From positions 1-36,982 of the forward strand of contig JAHBSW010000023.1 in assembly GCA_019638935.1 (NCBI GenBank): a stretch of 36,982 nt of DNA. Direction: 5' to 3'. Under the pieces are notes generated by a model. The model was given only the letters and a program-made list of their open reading frames with translations, searched no databases and was not told the origin of the DNA. The DNA comes from Cryobacterium sp. Lineage in GTDB: Bacteria > Actinomycetota > Actinomycetes > Actinomycetales > Microbacteriaceae. The stretch's first letter is position 1; each line of letters opens with the position of its first letter. Positions 1 through 7,743 of the stretch are shown piece by piece. The translations under genes were made by a program, and so were the position numbers.

Positions 1-2
1 TG

Positions 3-458
3 GTCTCCACCGACCACTGCCCGTTGTGCAGGGCCGGTCAGAAGGAGATGGGGATCGGCGACTTCTCGAAGATCCCGAACGGCATCGGCGGCGTCGAGCA
101 CCGCATGGACCTTATCTACCAGGGCGTCGTCGACGGCAACATCTCGCTCGAGCGTTGGGTCGAGGTCACCTCGACGACACCCGCGCGCATGTTCGGCATG
201 TACGGCAAGAAGGGCGTAATCCAGCCGGGGGCCGACGGCGATGTCGTGATCTACAACCCGAACGGCCACACCTCGATCGGCATCGGCAAGACGCACCACA
301 TGAACATGGACTACTCCGCCTACGAGGGCTACGAGATCGACGGGCACGTCGACACGGTGCTCTCGCGCGGACGGGTCATCGTCGATGACAACGAATATCT
401 GGGAACCAAGGGCGACGGGGTCTTCGTCAAGCGCGGTCTGAGCCAGTACCTGATCTGA
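3..458 (+). CDS. hydA: Dihydropyrimidinase / D-hydantoinase, C-terminal part (5' end outside window)
   Basis: This is the last ~151 residues of a cyclic amidohydrolase that opens dihydropyrimidine or hydantoin rings. The visible part starts with VSTDHCPL, the conserved aspartate-containing metal-site segment of the dihydropyrimidinase family, followed by a GIGGVEHRM stretch (usually GxxGxExR in the family) and TSTTPARMFGMYGKKGVIQPGADGD, the hallmark C-terminal region leading to the final beta-sandwich. The reading frame is open to the window edge and ends at TGA 456-458. In the reductive pyrimidine pathway this enzyme makes N-carbamoyl-beta-alanine. The oxidoreductase, ABC importer and aminotransferase that follow fit uptake and degradation of a pyrimidine or hydantoin. 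Substrate choice (dihydrouracil or hydantoin) cannot be decided from this fragment. Confidence 0.9.
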   Translation, partial: VSTDHCPLCRAGQKEMGIGDFSKIPNGIGGVEHRMDLIYQGVVDGNISLERWVEVTSTTPARMFGMYGKKGVIQPGADGDVVIYNPNGHTSIGIGKTHHMNMDYSAYEGYEIDGHVDTVLSRGRVIVDDNEYLGTKGDGVFVKRGLSQYLI

Positions 459-460
459 TC

Positions 461-586
461 GTGGTCTCGATACACCGCCTGCGGCGGCACTCGACCACCG
501 GCTATCCGTCGGCCGCACAGCGCGCAGGGCGTATCGAGACCAGAATCCCGCCGGTCGAGTAGCGCGAAGCGCGTATCGAGACCACC
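461..586. repeat. REP-like palindromic repeat cluster (family B), three units
   Basis: Three related imperfect palindromes lie between hydA and the next gene. Unit 1 (461-501) reads GTGGTCTCGATACACC, a GC-rich loop, then CACTCGACCACC. Unit 2 (about 502-543) keeps only the end GCGTATCGAGACCAG. Unit 3 (551-586) is inverted: GGTCGAGTAGCGC, then GCGTATCGAGACCACC. The same repeat returns at 19903-19998, 23818-24020 and, as a variant, inside trmD. The alternating orientation resembles bacterial interspersed mosaic elements. It can fold as RNA and may separate hydA expression from the downstream operon. Confidence 0.85.
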
Positions 587-603
587 CGAACAGAAAGCAC
601 CCC

Positions 604-1635
604 ATGGACTTCGGAGCAGTACTTCAGACCAACCCCCCGGCATCCCGAACCGTGCATCTGGCGAAACTCGCCGAGCAGTACGGCTTCAGCCACGTCTGGA
701 CCTTCGACTCGCACCTGCTGTGGCAGGAGCCCTACGTCATCTACTCGAAGATCCTCGCCGAGACGCACCGCGTCATCGTCGGACCGATGGTCACCAACCC
801 GGCCACGCGCGACTGGACCGTGACCGCCTCGACCTACGCGACGCTCAACGAGCTCTACGGCAACCGCACGATCTGCGGCATCGGGCGCGGCGACTCTGCG
901 GTGCGCGTCACCAACGGGGCGCCCACGACGCTGAAGACCCTGCGCGACTCGATCCACGTCATCCGGGAGCTCGCCAACTCGCGCTCGGTCGAGTACAACG
1001 GGGCGACGCTGCAGTTTCCGTGGAGCCGAGGCTCGACGCTCGACGTGTGGGTCGCCGCGTACGGCCCGCTCGCGCTCAAGCTGACCGGCGAGGTGGGTGA
1101 CGGCTTCATCCTGCAACTCGCCGACGTGGACATCGCCAAGTGGATGATCAAGACCGTGCGCGACGCCGCGGATGCCGCCGGTCGCGACCCCGACCAGGTC
1201 AAGTTCTGCGTCGCCGCGCCGATGTACATCGGCGACCCTGACGACCCGGGCGCCAGGGCGCACATGCGCGACCAGTGCCGCTGGTTCGGCGGCATGGTGG
1301 GCAATCACGTCGCCGACATCGTCGAGAAGTACGGTGCCGACGGCTCGGTTCCCGCGGCACTCACCGACTACATCGAGGGACGCAAGGGCTACGACTACAA
1401 CGAGCACGGTCGTGCCGGCAACACGCACGCCGACTTCGTGCCTGACGAGATCGTCGACCGGTTCTGCGTGCTCGGCAGCGCCGACGATCACATCGCGAAG
1501 CTCGAGGAGCTCAAATCGATCGGCGTCGACCAGTTCGCCGGCTACCTGCAGCACGACAACAAGGAGGAGACCCTGCGCGTCTACGGCGAAACGGTCATCC
1601 CCGCCCTCACCGACACGATCGCCGCCAAAGCATGA
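604..1635 (+). CDS. LLM-class flavin/F420-dependent oxidoreductase, TIGR03842 (CPS_4043)-like
   Basis: A 343-residue luciferase-like (bacterial luciferase/F420 oxidoreductase) TIM-barrel protein. It begins MDFGAVLQTNPPASRTV and carries the family segments WTFDSHLLWQEPYV, GPMVTNPATRDWTVTASTYATLNE and GIGRGDSAVR. Resemblance is to the family usually labelled TIGR03842, often found beside hydantoinase/dihydropyrimidinase genes, including in organisms thought to lack F420, so the true cofactor (FMN or F420) is open. The ATG at 604 follows a weak purine-rich stretch (AGAAAG). Its stop overlaps the start of the downstream permease gene by 4 bp, so it is the first gene of the transporter operon. A role in the redox step of pyrimidine/hydantoin breakdown is inferred from context only. 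Confidence 0.87.
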   Translation: MDFGAVLQTNPPASRTVHLAKLAEQYGFSHVWTFDSHLLWQEPYVIYSKILAETHRVIVGPMVTNPATRDWTVTASTYATLNELYGNRTICGIGRGDSAVRVTNGAPTTLKTLRDSIHVIRELANSRSVEYNGATLQFPWSRGSTLDVWVAAYGPLALKLTGEVGDGFILQLADVDIAKWMIKTVRDAADAAGRDPDQVKFCVAAPMYIGDPDDPGARAHMRDQCRWFGGMVGNHVADIVEKYGADGSVPAALTDYIEGRKGYDYNEHGRAGNTHADFVPDEIVDRFCVLGSADDHIAKLEELKSIGVDQFAGYLQHDNKEETLRVYGETVIPALTDTIAAKA

Positions 1636-2549
1636 CCGACATCGGCGAACCCCAGCCGCGGAAGAAACCGCAACGAGGTTCGTCGCGCGTGCGGATGGGC
1701 GTCTACGGTGTCGCCGGCATCCTGCTGCTCGTCGCGGTGTGGGAGCTGTACAAGTGGCTCGGCCCCACCGGTGGCGTCGTGCTGTGGGGCACCCGCGTGC
1801 TCCCGCGCACGAGCGACCTCGCGATGCCCCACGTCTGGGACATGATCGTGCGGATGGCGGAACCGGTCACCCGTGCGGCGAGCGCGAACCCGCTGTGGTT
1901 GCAGGTGGCGCTTGCCGCGCTCGTGACACTCGGCATCGCCGCGGTGGGCTGGCTTGTGGGGATCGTCGTCGGCATCGGACTCGCCCTCGTCATGCAGCGC
2001 TGGCGTCTCGCCGAGTCGGCGGTCTTGCCCTGGGTGATCCTGAGCCAGACGATCCCGCTCATCGCCTTCGCGCCGGTCGTGCGGAGCTGGGGCTCCCGCA
2101 TCGAGATCGGTGCCTTCGCCTGGCAGGACTGGATGTCGGTCGCCCTCATCGCGAGCTACCTCGCGTTCTTCCCGGTCGCCGTCGGCGCACTCCGGGGGCT
2201 GCAGTCGCCCGACACGATCCACACCGAGCTCATGCACAGCTACGCTGCGAGCTGGTGGACGACTATGCGCAAGCTGCGATTCCCCGCCGCCGTGCCGTAT
2301 CTGCTGCCCGCCCTGCGCCTCGCCGCCGCGAACGCCGTCATCGGCGCCGTCGTGGCCGAGGTATCGACCGGGTTGCAGGGAGGGATCGGGCGACTCATCA
2401 TTCAGTACGCGGGGCAGGCATCCGGTGACCCCGCCAAAGCCTGGGGGCCGATGTTCGGCGCGATCGCGCTCGGTCTCGTCGCCGCCGGATCCGTAGCCCT
2501 ACTGGGAGTCATTCTGTCGAAGTACCGCCGAGCGGAGGCCACCACATGA
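1632..2549 (+). CDS. ABC transporter permease (first of two)
   Basis: A 305-residue integral membrane permease of the binding-protein-dependent family (nitrate/sulfonate/taurine/thiamin-precursor type). An N-terminal TM segment (about residues 22-40) is followed by a periplasmic stretch and a cluster of hydrophobic helices. The cytoplasmic EAA-like loop for ATPase contact is recognisable around HSYAASWWTTMRKLRFPAAVPYLLPALRLA (given here only as a location, about residues 203-231). It starts at an ATG overlapping the previous stop (ATGA) and ends with ATGA overlap into the ATPase gene, so the operon is translationally coupled. With the second permease it should form a heterodimeric channel for the substrate delivered by the lipoprotein at 4353. 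Confidence 0.9.
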   Translation: MTDIGEPQPRKKPQRGSSRVRMGVYGVAGILLLVAVWELYKWLGPTGGVVLWGTRVLPRTSDLAMPHVWDMIVRMAEPVTRAASANPLWLQVALAALVTLGIAAVGWLVGIVVGIGLALVMQRWRLAESAVLPWVILSQTIPLIAFAPVVRSWGSRIEIGAFAWQDWMSVALIASYLAFFPVAVGALRGLQSPDTIHTELMHSYAASWWTTMRKLRFPAAVPYLLPALRLAAANAVIGAVVAEVSTGLQGGIGRLIIQYAGQASGDPAKAWGPMFGAIALGLVAAGSVALLGVILSKYRRAEATT

Positions 2550-3427
2550 CCAGCGCCGACAGCACACCGAGGGATGCCGCGCGCGACGCCGCGGTCACCA
2601 TCGCCAACGTCGACAAGACCTTCGCCACGCGCGAGGGCGAGGTGCACGCCCTGAAGGATGTGTCGCTCACCGTCGCGGCGGGGGAGTTCGTCTCGCTCAT
2701 CGGACCGTCGGGGTGCGGAAAGAGCACCCTCCTGCGGCTCGTGGCAGACCTCGACCAGCCCACCGCGGGCGCCGTCCGCGTGTTCGGCAAACCCGCTCGG
2801 CAGGCGCGAGTCGACCAGGACTACGGGATCGCCTTTCAGCAGTCCGGCCTGCTTCCCTGGCGCACGGTGCGGGGCAACATCGAACTGCCGCTGGAGCTTC
2901 ACCGCGACGGCCCGCACGGTGCCGACGCGGCGAGCCGCAGGTCCCGTGCCGCCGAGCTCATCGAGCTCGTCGGGCTCGGGGAGTTCGCCGAGAAGTACCC
3001 CGACCAGCTCTCGGGCGGCATGCAGCAGCGCGTCGCGATCGCACGAGCCATTGCCGAGAAGCCGAACCTGCTGCTCATGGACGAACCCTTCGGTGCGCTC
3101 GACGAGATGACCCGGGAGTACCTGCAGTCCGAGCTGCTGCGCATCGCCGCCGAGACCGGTGCGGCGGTCGTCTTCGTGACGCACTCGATTCCCGAGGCGG
3201 TGTACCTCTCCGACCGGGTCGTCGTCATGTCGCCTCGGCCGGGTCGCATCGAAGCGATCATCGACATGAAGCTCGGTGCCACCGAGCAGCGCACCGACGC
3301 GATCCGCGAAGACGTCGCCTTCTTCGAGATGGTCACGGCGGTTCGCGAATCGCTTCACCGCGGCAGCCCCCCGACCGGCTCGATCCCCGCACGAGACCTT
3401 GCGGCGCGCGAGGGGAGGTCTGCGTGA
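2546..3427 (+). CDS. ABC transporter ATP-binding protein (NrtD/SsuB/TauB type)
   Basis: A 293-residue nucleotide-binding subunit that energises the importer at the cytoplasmic face. All ATPase motifs are present: Walker A GPSGCGKST (residues 53-61), Q-loop around Q98-Q99, signature LSGGMQQR (155-162), Walker B LLLMDEPFGALDE (175-187) and the switch histidine in VTHS (H213). It belongs to the family that serves nitrate, sulfonate, taurine and pyrimidine-precursor importers. It begins and ends with 4-bp overlaps to the two permease genes. The last ~40 residues are a short Arg/Pro-rich tail after the catalytic domain. The substrate is not readable from this subunit. Confidence 0.94.
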   Translation: MTSADSTPRDAARDAAVTIANVDKTFATREGEVHALKDVSLTVAAGEFVSLIGPSGCGKSTLLRLVADLDQPTAGAVRVFGKPARQARVDQDYGIAFQQSGLLPWRTVRGNIELPLELHRDGPHGADAASRRSRAAELIELVGLGEFAEKYPDQLSGGMQQRVAIARAIAEKPNLLLMDEPFGALDEMTREYLQSELLRIAAETGAAVVFVTHSIPEAVYLSDRVVVMSPRPGRIEAIIDMKLGATEQRTDAIREDVAFFEMVTAVRESLHRGSPPTGSIPARDLAAREGRSA

Positions 3428-4305
3428 GCGAACCCTCGGCAGCGCTGAACTCCGGTGCGCGGAACGGCGGTGCGCCGAACTCCGGTGCGCGGAACGGCGG
3501 TGCGCCGAACTCCGGTGCGCGGAACGGCGGTGCGCCGAACTCCAGTGCGCTGAACAGTCGCACCACTCACGTGCTCGCCCCCATCGTGCTGGGCGTCGTC
3601 GTGGTGGCGATCTGGCAGGCGCTCGCGGGCAGCGGCCTCGTCGAGGCGTACCTGCTGCCGAGCCCCGCAGCGATCGTGGGCGAGATCGTCGCATTCGCGC
3701 CGAGCATGATCTCGGCGAGCGGCATCACCGGGCTCAACGCCCTCATCGGTCTCGTGCTCGGCACCGTGCTCGGCATCCTCACCGCGATCCTCGCCTCGGT
3801 GCTGCGAATCGTCGACGGGATGACGGCACCGGTCGTCGCGGCGCTCTCGGTCATCCCCATCGTCGCGCTCGCCCCCGTGCTCAACACCATGTTCGGAGCG
3901 GACTCGCAGTTCTCGAGGCAGGCCATCGCGGCGCTCGCCTCCTTCGTGCCGGTGTTCATCAACACGCTCCGCGGAGTGCGGCAGACACTGCCGGTGCACC
4001 GCGACCTCATGCGCGTGTACGCGGCCAGCCCGGGCGAGATCATGCGCACGGTGACGCTGCCGACGGCAACCCCGTTCGTGTTCACCGGCATCCGCCTCGC
4101 CTCGTCACTCGCGGTCATCTCCGCACTAGTCGCCGAGTACTTCGGCGGACCACGCGGCGGCCTCGGCAGCCTGATCGCGACCTCGGCGGCGTCGAGCGCC
4201 TATCCCCGGGCGTGGGGGTACGTCGTCGCCTCGATCGTTCTCGGACTCGCGTTCTACCTCGTCACACTCGGGCTCGAGAGGGCGGCGACACTGCGTCGAT
4301 CGTGA
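3424..4305 (+). CDS. ABC transporter permease (second), with pentapeptide-repeat N terminus
   Basis: A 293-residue permease. The GTG start (GTGA overlap with the ATPase stop) has a clear ribosome site GAGGGGAGG at 3410-3418. Residues ~5-45 form a low-complexity tail of repeated GARNG/GAPNS pentapeptides encoded by a 15/30-bp tandem repeat. Only after that does the first TM segment begin (about residue 48, HVLAPIVLGVVVVAIW). The rest is an ordinary binding-protein-dependent permease with an EAA-like loop near YAASPGEIMRTVTLPTATPFVF. Related permeases normally have a short N-terminal cytoplasmic segment, so the repeat tail is an add-on. The protein pairs with the permease at 1632 in the same importer. 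Confidence 0.9.
   Translation: MSEPSAALNSGARNGGAPNSGARNGGAPNSGARNGGAPNSSALNSRTTHVLAPIVLGVVVVAIWQALAGSGLVEAYLLPSPAAIVGEIVAFAPSMISASGITGLNALIGLVLGTVLGILTAILASVLRIVDGMTAPVVAALSVIPIVALAPVLNTMFGADSQFSRQAIAALASFVPVFINTLRGVRQTLPVHRDLMRVYAASPGEIMRTVTLPTATPFVFTGIRLASSLAVISALVAEYFGGPRGGLGSLIATSAASSAYPRAWGYVVASIVLGLAFYLVTLGLERAATLRRS
3454..3543 (+). repeat. In-gene 30-bp tandem repeat (three exact copies)
   Basis: Three identical 30-bp units start at 3454, 3484 and 3514. Each is itself two 15-bp half-units (GGTGCGCGGAACGGC and GGTGCGCCGAACTCC), so the basic period is 15 bp and encodes GA[R/P]N[G/S]. Diverged half-units flank the array (SAALNS before it, SALNS after it, to about 3558). The period keeps the permease frame open whatever the copy number. 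The array is a likely site of slippage and length variation between strains. Confidence 0.95.
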
Positions 4306-4352
4306 CCGAGAGCAGATCCCGAAACACCACCAACAGCACGGAAGGAACGGAA

Positions 4353-5492
4353 ATGACACAACGCAGAGGTCGATTGACCACCATCGCCGCTCTCGGCATC
4401 GCCGCGGCGCTCGCCCTCTCGGCGTGCAGCGGCACTCCGAGCACGGAGGACGACGGCGACGAACTGACCAGCGTCAAGCTGCAGCTGCAGTGGCTGCCGC
4501 AGGCGCAGTTCGCCGGCTACTTCGCCGCCCAAGACCAGGGCTTCTTCGAAGAGGAAGGGCTCACGGTCGAGATCATTCCCTCCGGCGGGGACATCGTGCC
4601 GCAGGATGCCCTGTCGAACGGCGACGTCGACTACGCGATCGCCTGGGTGCCGAAGGTGCTGGGCTCGATCGAGGCCGGTGCGAACGTGACCGACATCGCC
4701 CAGATCTTCCAGCGCTCGGGAACCCTGCAGGTCTCCTGGGCCGACTCCGGGATCGACTCCGTCGCCGACTTCGAGGGCCGCAAGATCGGCTCGTGGGGCT
4801 TCGGCAACGAGTGGGAGATCTTCGCGGCAATGGCCGCCGAGGGACTCGACTCGTCGACGGTCGAGATCATCACGCAGGACTTCAACATGAACGCCTTCCT
4901 GCAGGGTGACATCGATGCGGCGCAGGCCATGACCTACAACGAGTACGCGCAGCTTCTCGAGGCCATCAACCCCGATACGGGCGAGCTCTACACCGCGGCG
5001 GACTTCAACGTCATCAGCTACGAAGACACCGTCGGCGCGATGCTGCAAGACGCCATCTGGGCCGACACCGAGCGCCTGAACAGCGACGCCGCCTACCAGG
5101 AGACGACCGTCAAGTTCCTCAAGGCCGTCATCAAGGGCTGGATCTTCGCCGCCGAGAACCCGCAGGCAGCGGCCGACATCACGGTCGCCGCCGGTTCCGG
5201 CTGGGGGCCCAGCCACGAGCTGTGGATGACCAATGAGACGAACAAGCTCATCTGGCCGGCTCCGCAGGGAATCGGCTTCATCGACAAGGCGGCCTGGGAC
5301 AAGACGGTTGCCGGAGCCCTGAGCGCCGTGAATGAGTCGGGTGCCCGACTCATCACGACCCAGCCGCCGGCATCCGCGTACACGAACGACTACATCCAGA
5401 AGGCGCTCGACGAGCTCGGGGCCGAGGGTGTGGACGTGACGGGCGCGAACTTCAGGCCCATCAGCGTCACCCTGCTCGAGGGCGGAAACTAG
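4353..5492 (+). CDS. ABC transporter substrate-binding lipoprotein, NMT1/THI5-like
   Basis: A 379-residue exported solute-binding lipoprotein. A lipoprotein signal peptide (residues 1-25, MTQRRGRL then a hydrophobic run) ends in the lipobox LSAC with C25 as the anchored cysteine. The mature part begins with LQLQWLPQAQFAGYFAAQDQG, characteristic of the NMT1/THI5-like fold that binds pyrimidine or riboflavin-like ligands. The ATG at 4353 is chosen because GAAGGAACGG lies just upstream and it gives a proper signal peptide. A GTG at 4302 is in frame and overlaps the permease stop, but would put 17 polar residues ahead of the signal. Beside a dihydropyrimidinase, a pyrimidine or hydantoin ligand is the best inference. 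Confidence 0.91.
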   Translation: MTQRRGRLTTIAALGIAAALALSACSGTPSTEDDGDELTSVKLQLQWLPQAQFAGYFAAQDQGFFEEEGLTVEIIPSGGDIVPQDALSNGDVDYAIAWVPKVLGSIEAGANVTDIAQIFQRSGTLQVSWADSGIDSVADFEGRKIGSWGFGNEWEIFAAMAAEGLDSSTVEIITQDFNMNAFLQGDIDAAQAMTYNEYAQLLEAINPDTGELYTAADFNVISYEDTVGAMLQDAIWADTERLNSDAAYQETTVKFLKAVIKGWIFAAENPQAAADITVAAGSGWGPSHELWMTNETNKLIWPAPQGIGFIDKAAWDKTVAGALSAVNESGARLITTQPPASAYTNDYIQKALDELGAEGVDVTGANFRPISVTLLEGGN

Positions 5493-5499
5493 CCCCACC

Positions 5500-5547
5500 G
5501 CGAGCGAACTCCGCACGTCACGAACGGCGACGTGCGGGGTTCGTCGC
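5500..5547 (+). terminator. Strong hairpin ending the importer operon
   Basis: CGAACTCCGCACGTC (5505-5519) and GACGTGCGGGGTTCG (5529-5543) form a 15-bp stem with one G-U pair and a 9-nt loop. It extends through GCGA/TCGC (5500-5503 with 5544-5547) past a one-base bulge. There is no T-tract, as is common for actinobacterial hairpin terminators. It lies 8 bp after the stop of the binding protein. Confidence 0.75.
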
Positions 5548-5621
5548 GCCACCAACCGGCCGGCGCATCACCGCGCAGACAACCGCGTGCGCGCCGCATT
5601 GCAACCCCCACCCAACACCCC

Positions 5622-5627
5622 TAAATT
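5622..5627 (+). promoter_or_regulatory. Putative -10 box for leaderless aminotransferase mRNA
   Basis: TAAATT ends 6 nt before the ATG at 5634, and no Shine-Dalgarno sequence is visible. Transcription would begin at or next to the start codon. This -10/start spacing recurs at a dozen other genes in the window. Confidence 0.55.
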
Positions 5628-5633
5628 GGCATC

Positions 5634-6962
5634 ATGACCTCTGGATCCTCTCGTCCTTCCGACCCCGCCACGGGCACTCTCACGCACGACCTCGACCGAG
5701 CCCACGTCTTCCACTCCTGGTCGGCGCAGGGTGCGCTGAATCCGTTCCTCGTCGCGGGGGCCGCGGGCACACGCGTGTGGGACTACGACGGCAAGGAGTA
5801 CCTCGACTTCTCGAGCCAGCTCGTCAACACGAACGTGGGGCACCAGCATCCGAAGGTCGTCGAGGCGATCAAGAAGCAGGCCGACACGCTTGCGACGATC
5901 GCGCCCGCCCACGGCAACCTCGCCCGAGGCGAAGCGGCCAAGCGCATCGTCGCGCGCGCCCCCGAGAGCTTCAACAAGGTCTTCTTCACCAACGGCGGCG
6001 CCGACGCCATCGAGAACGCGATCAGGATGGCACGCCTGCACACCGGCCGCGACAAGGTGTTCACGACCTACCGCTCGTACCACGGCAACACCGGCGCGGC
6101 GATCGTCGCCACGGGTGACTGGCGACGGATGCCCAACGAGTACGCGCGCGGACACGTGCACTTCTTCGGCCCCTTCCTCTACCGCAGCGAGTTCTGGGCC
6201 TCGACGCCGGAGGAGGAGTCGGAGCGCGCCCTGCGTCACGTGCGCCGCATGGTCGAGTCGGAGGGGCCGTCGACGGTGGCGGCTATCCTCATCGAGTCGA
6301 TCCCCGGAACCGCGGGCGTGCTCGTGCCGCCACCGGGTTACCTCGAGGGACTGCGCAGCCTGTGCGACGAGTACGGCATCATGCTCATCCTCGACGAGGT
6401 CATGGCCGGCTTCGGTCGCACCGGCAGGTGGTTCGCCTTCGACAACTTCGACGTCGTGCCCGACCTCGTGACCTTCGCCAAGGGCGTCAACTCGGGCTAC
6501 GTCCCCGCCGGCGGTGTCATCGTGAGCGACCACATCGCGGCCACCTTCGACGAGCGCGTCTTCCCCGGCGGGCTCACCTACTCGGGCCACCCGCTCGCGA
6601 TGGCCTCCATCGTCGGCGCGCTCGACGCGATGGAAGACGAGGGCATCGTCGACAACGCCCGCATGATCGGCGAGAGTCACCTCGCTCCGGGCCTCGCCGA
6701 ACTCGCGTCGAAGCACCCCATGATCGGCGAGGTGCGCGGCCTCGGCGTGTTCTGGGCGCTCGACCTCGTCGCCGACCCGGGCACGCGGGAGCCGGTCTCG
6801 GCATCCGTCATCGGGGCCCTCAAGGGCGAGCTTATGACGCGCGGCCTGCTGCCGTTCACGGCCGACAACCGCATCCACGTGGTGCCCCCGTGCATCGTCA
6901 CCCCCGACGAGGTCGCGCAGGCGCTCGAGATCTACGACGAGGCGTTCACCGCGGTCGCCTGA
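5634..6962 (+). CDS. Class III PLP-dependent aminotransferase (possible beta-alanine aminotransferase)
   Basis: A 442-residue fold-type I, class III (omega) aminotransferase. It shows the PLP phosphate-binding region FFTNGGADAIENAIRMAR, the cofactor-pairing aspartate D254 in LILDEVMAGFGRTG and the Schiff-base lysine K283 in FAKGVNSGYVPAGG. Length is normal for the family. In the reductive pyrimidine pathway the product beta-alanine is transaminated to malonate semialdehyde, and this gene lies directly after the dihydropyrimidinase/importer cluster. That role is an inference; other omega-amino acids or 4-aminobutyrate are possible. It is separated from the importer by a hairpin and appears to have its own leaderless promoter. 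Confidence 0.9.
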   Translation: MTSGSSRPSDPATGTLTHDLDRAHVFHSWSAQGALNPFLVAGAAGTRVWDYDGKEYLDFSSQLVNTNVGHQHPKVVEAIKKQADTLATIAPAHGNLARGEAAKRIVARAPESFNKVFFTNGGADAIENAIRMARLHTGRDKVFTTYRSYHGNTGAAIVATGDWRRMPNEYARGHVHFFGPFLYRSEFWASTPEEESERALRHVRRMVESEGPSTVAAILIESIPGTAGVLVPPPGYLEGLRSLCDEYGIMLILDEVMAGFGRTGRWFAFDNFDVVPDLVTFAKGVNSGYVPAGGVIVSDHIAATFDERVFPGGLTYSGHPLAMASIVGALDAMEDEGIVDNARMIGESHLAPGLAELASKHPMIGEVRGLGVFWALDLVADPGTREPVSASVIGALKGELMTRGLLPFTADNRIHVVPPCIVTPDEVAQALEIYDEAFTAVA

Positions 6963-7001
6963 CGCTGCGTCGCTGCCCCGCCGCGACCGCCCCGCCCGAT
7001 C

Positions 7002-7086
7002 ATGCGAAATGCAGGAGATTCTGAGAACACGCCCCGTTTTCTGCACCCCCAGCCCCGGGAACCGCGAATTCTCCTGCATTTCGCAC
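7002..7086. repeat. Family A palindromic element, intergenic copy
   Basis: The left arm GCGAAATGCAGGAGATTCT (7004-7022) is matched by the right arm AATTCTCCTGCATTTCGCAC (7067-7086), separated by about 44 bp. The core from AAATGCAGGAG (7007) to CTCCTGCATTT (7081) is 75 bp. The same arms occur in mutM (8924-9010) and smc (16874-16960), where the core is 77 bp. This copy lies between the aminotransferase and yceD, just upstream of the yceD promoter. Its middle is unlike the coding copies. Confidence 0.93.
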
Positions 7087-7119
7087 ACTGGCGTGAGCGC
7101 TTACCCAGGCATGCACGAT

Positions 7120-7125
7120 TAAGCT
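7120..7125 (+). promoter_or_regulatory. Putative -10 box for yceD
   Basis: TAAGCT ends 6 nt before the ATG at 7132, and no ribosome site is visible. The same context (GATTAAGCTG) precedes ffh at 21290. Confidence 0.55.
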
Positions 7126-7131
7126 GAGCGG

Positions 7132-7683
7132 ATGCCTCACCCGAAGCCTTCCGCGTTCAACATCAACGTTCGCGACCTCATCCACAAGCCCGGGGACTAC
7201 CGCGACCGCGAGCTGGACGCCGTTGTCGCCGAGGACTGGGCGAACGCCGTCATCGGCGTGCGCGCGGGAACGCGCGTCGAATCCGACCTGCGCCTCGAAT
7301 CACTGCACGACGGGGTGCTCGTGAGCACGGACATCGAGGTGACGGCCACGGGGGAGTGCGTGCGCTGCCTCACGCCCGTCGAGCAGCCCGTTCAAGTCGA
7401 AATCCAGGAGCTTTTCGCGTACGATTCTGATGAAGCTCTGGAGTACGTGATTCACGGCGACCACGTGGACCTTGAACCCGTCATCAGAGATGCGGTAGTG
7501 CTGACACTGCCGTTCCAGCCCGTTTGTCAAGAAGACTGCCCCGGCCTGTGCCCGCAGTGCGGCGTGAGACTCCTCGACGAACCCGGTCACGAGCACGAAC
7601 AACCGGTCGACCCCCGGTGGGCCGCGCTCGCCGCGCTGGCAGAGACCGAGCTGGCAGAGAACACCGAAAGCCCCAAGCAGTAG
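7132..7683 (+). CDS. yceD: YceD/DUF177 family protein (23S rRNA accumulation)
   Basis: A 183-residue DUF177 protein. It has the conserved core TGECVRCLTPVEQPVQVEIQ and an acidic middle. The C-terminal cysteine cluster CQEDCPGLCPQCGVRLLDEPGH suits zinc binding. In bacteria and plastids this family promotes 23S rRNA accumulation and is almost always immediately upstream of rpmF, as here (60 bp). It starts at the ATG at 7132 with a -10-like TAAGCT 6 nt upstream, so the mRNA may be leaderless. The rpmF gene and then rnc and mutM follow on the same strand, probably as one operon. Confidence 0.9.
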   Translation: MPHPKPSAFNINVRDLIHKPGDYRDRELDAVVAEDWANAVIGVRAGTRVESDLRLESLHDGVLVSTDIEVTATGECVRCLTPVEQPVQVEIQELFAYDSDEALEYVIHGDHVDLEPVIRDAVVLTLPFQPVCQEDCPGLCPQCGVRLLDEPGHEHEQPVDPRWAALAALAETELAENTESPKQ

Positions 7684-7743
7684 CAATCACAGCGGCACCG
7701 AAGACCGCACCGAGTCCGGTGCCGACAGGAAGTAGAGATAACC

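Noticed and set aside
502-1554. Minus-strand 350-codon frame opposite the LLM oxidoreductase
   Set aside because: Low-complexity Arg/Val/Asp composition and no recognisable domain; the plus-strand gene explains the open frame.
3454-3543. Possible CRISPR or attachment-site array
   Set aside because: Direct 30-bp units abut with no spacers and are translated in frame as part of a permease.
2402-3694. Minus-strand frame with repeated RRSAHRSSAH peptides
   Set aside because: The repeats are the antisense reading of the 30-bp tandem array in the permease gene.
4302-4352. GTG start for the binding protein overlapping the permease stop
   Set aside because: It would put 17 polar residues before the lipoprotein signal, while the ATG at 4353 has a good ribosome site.
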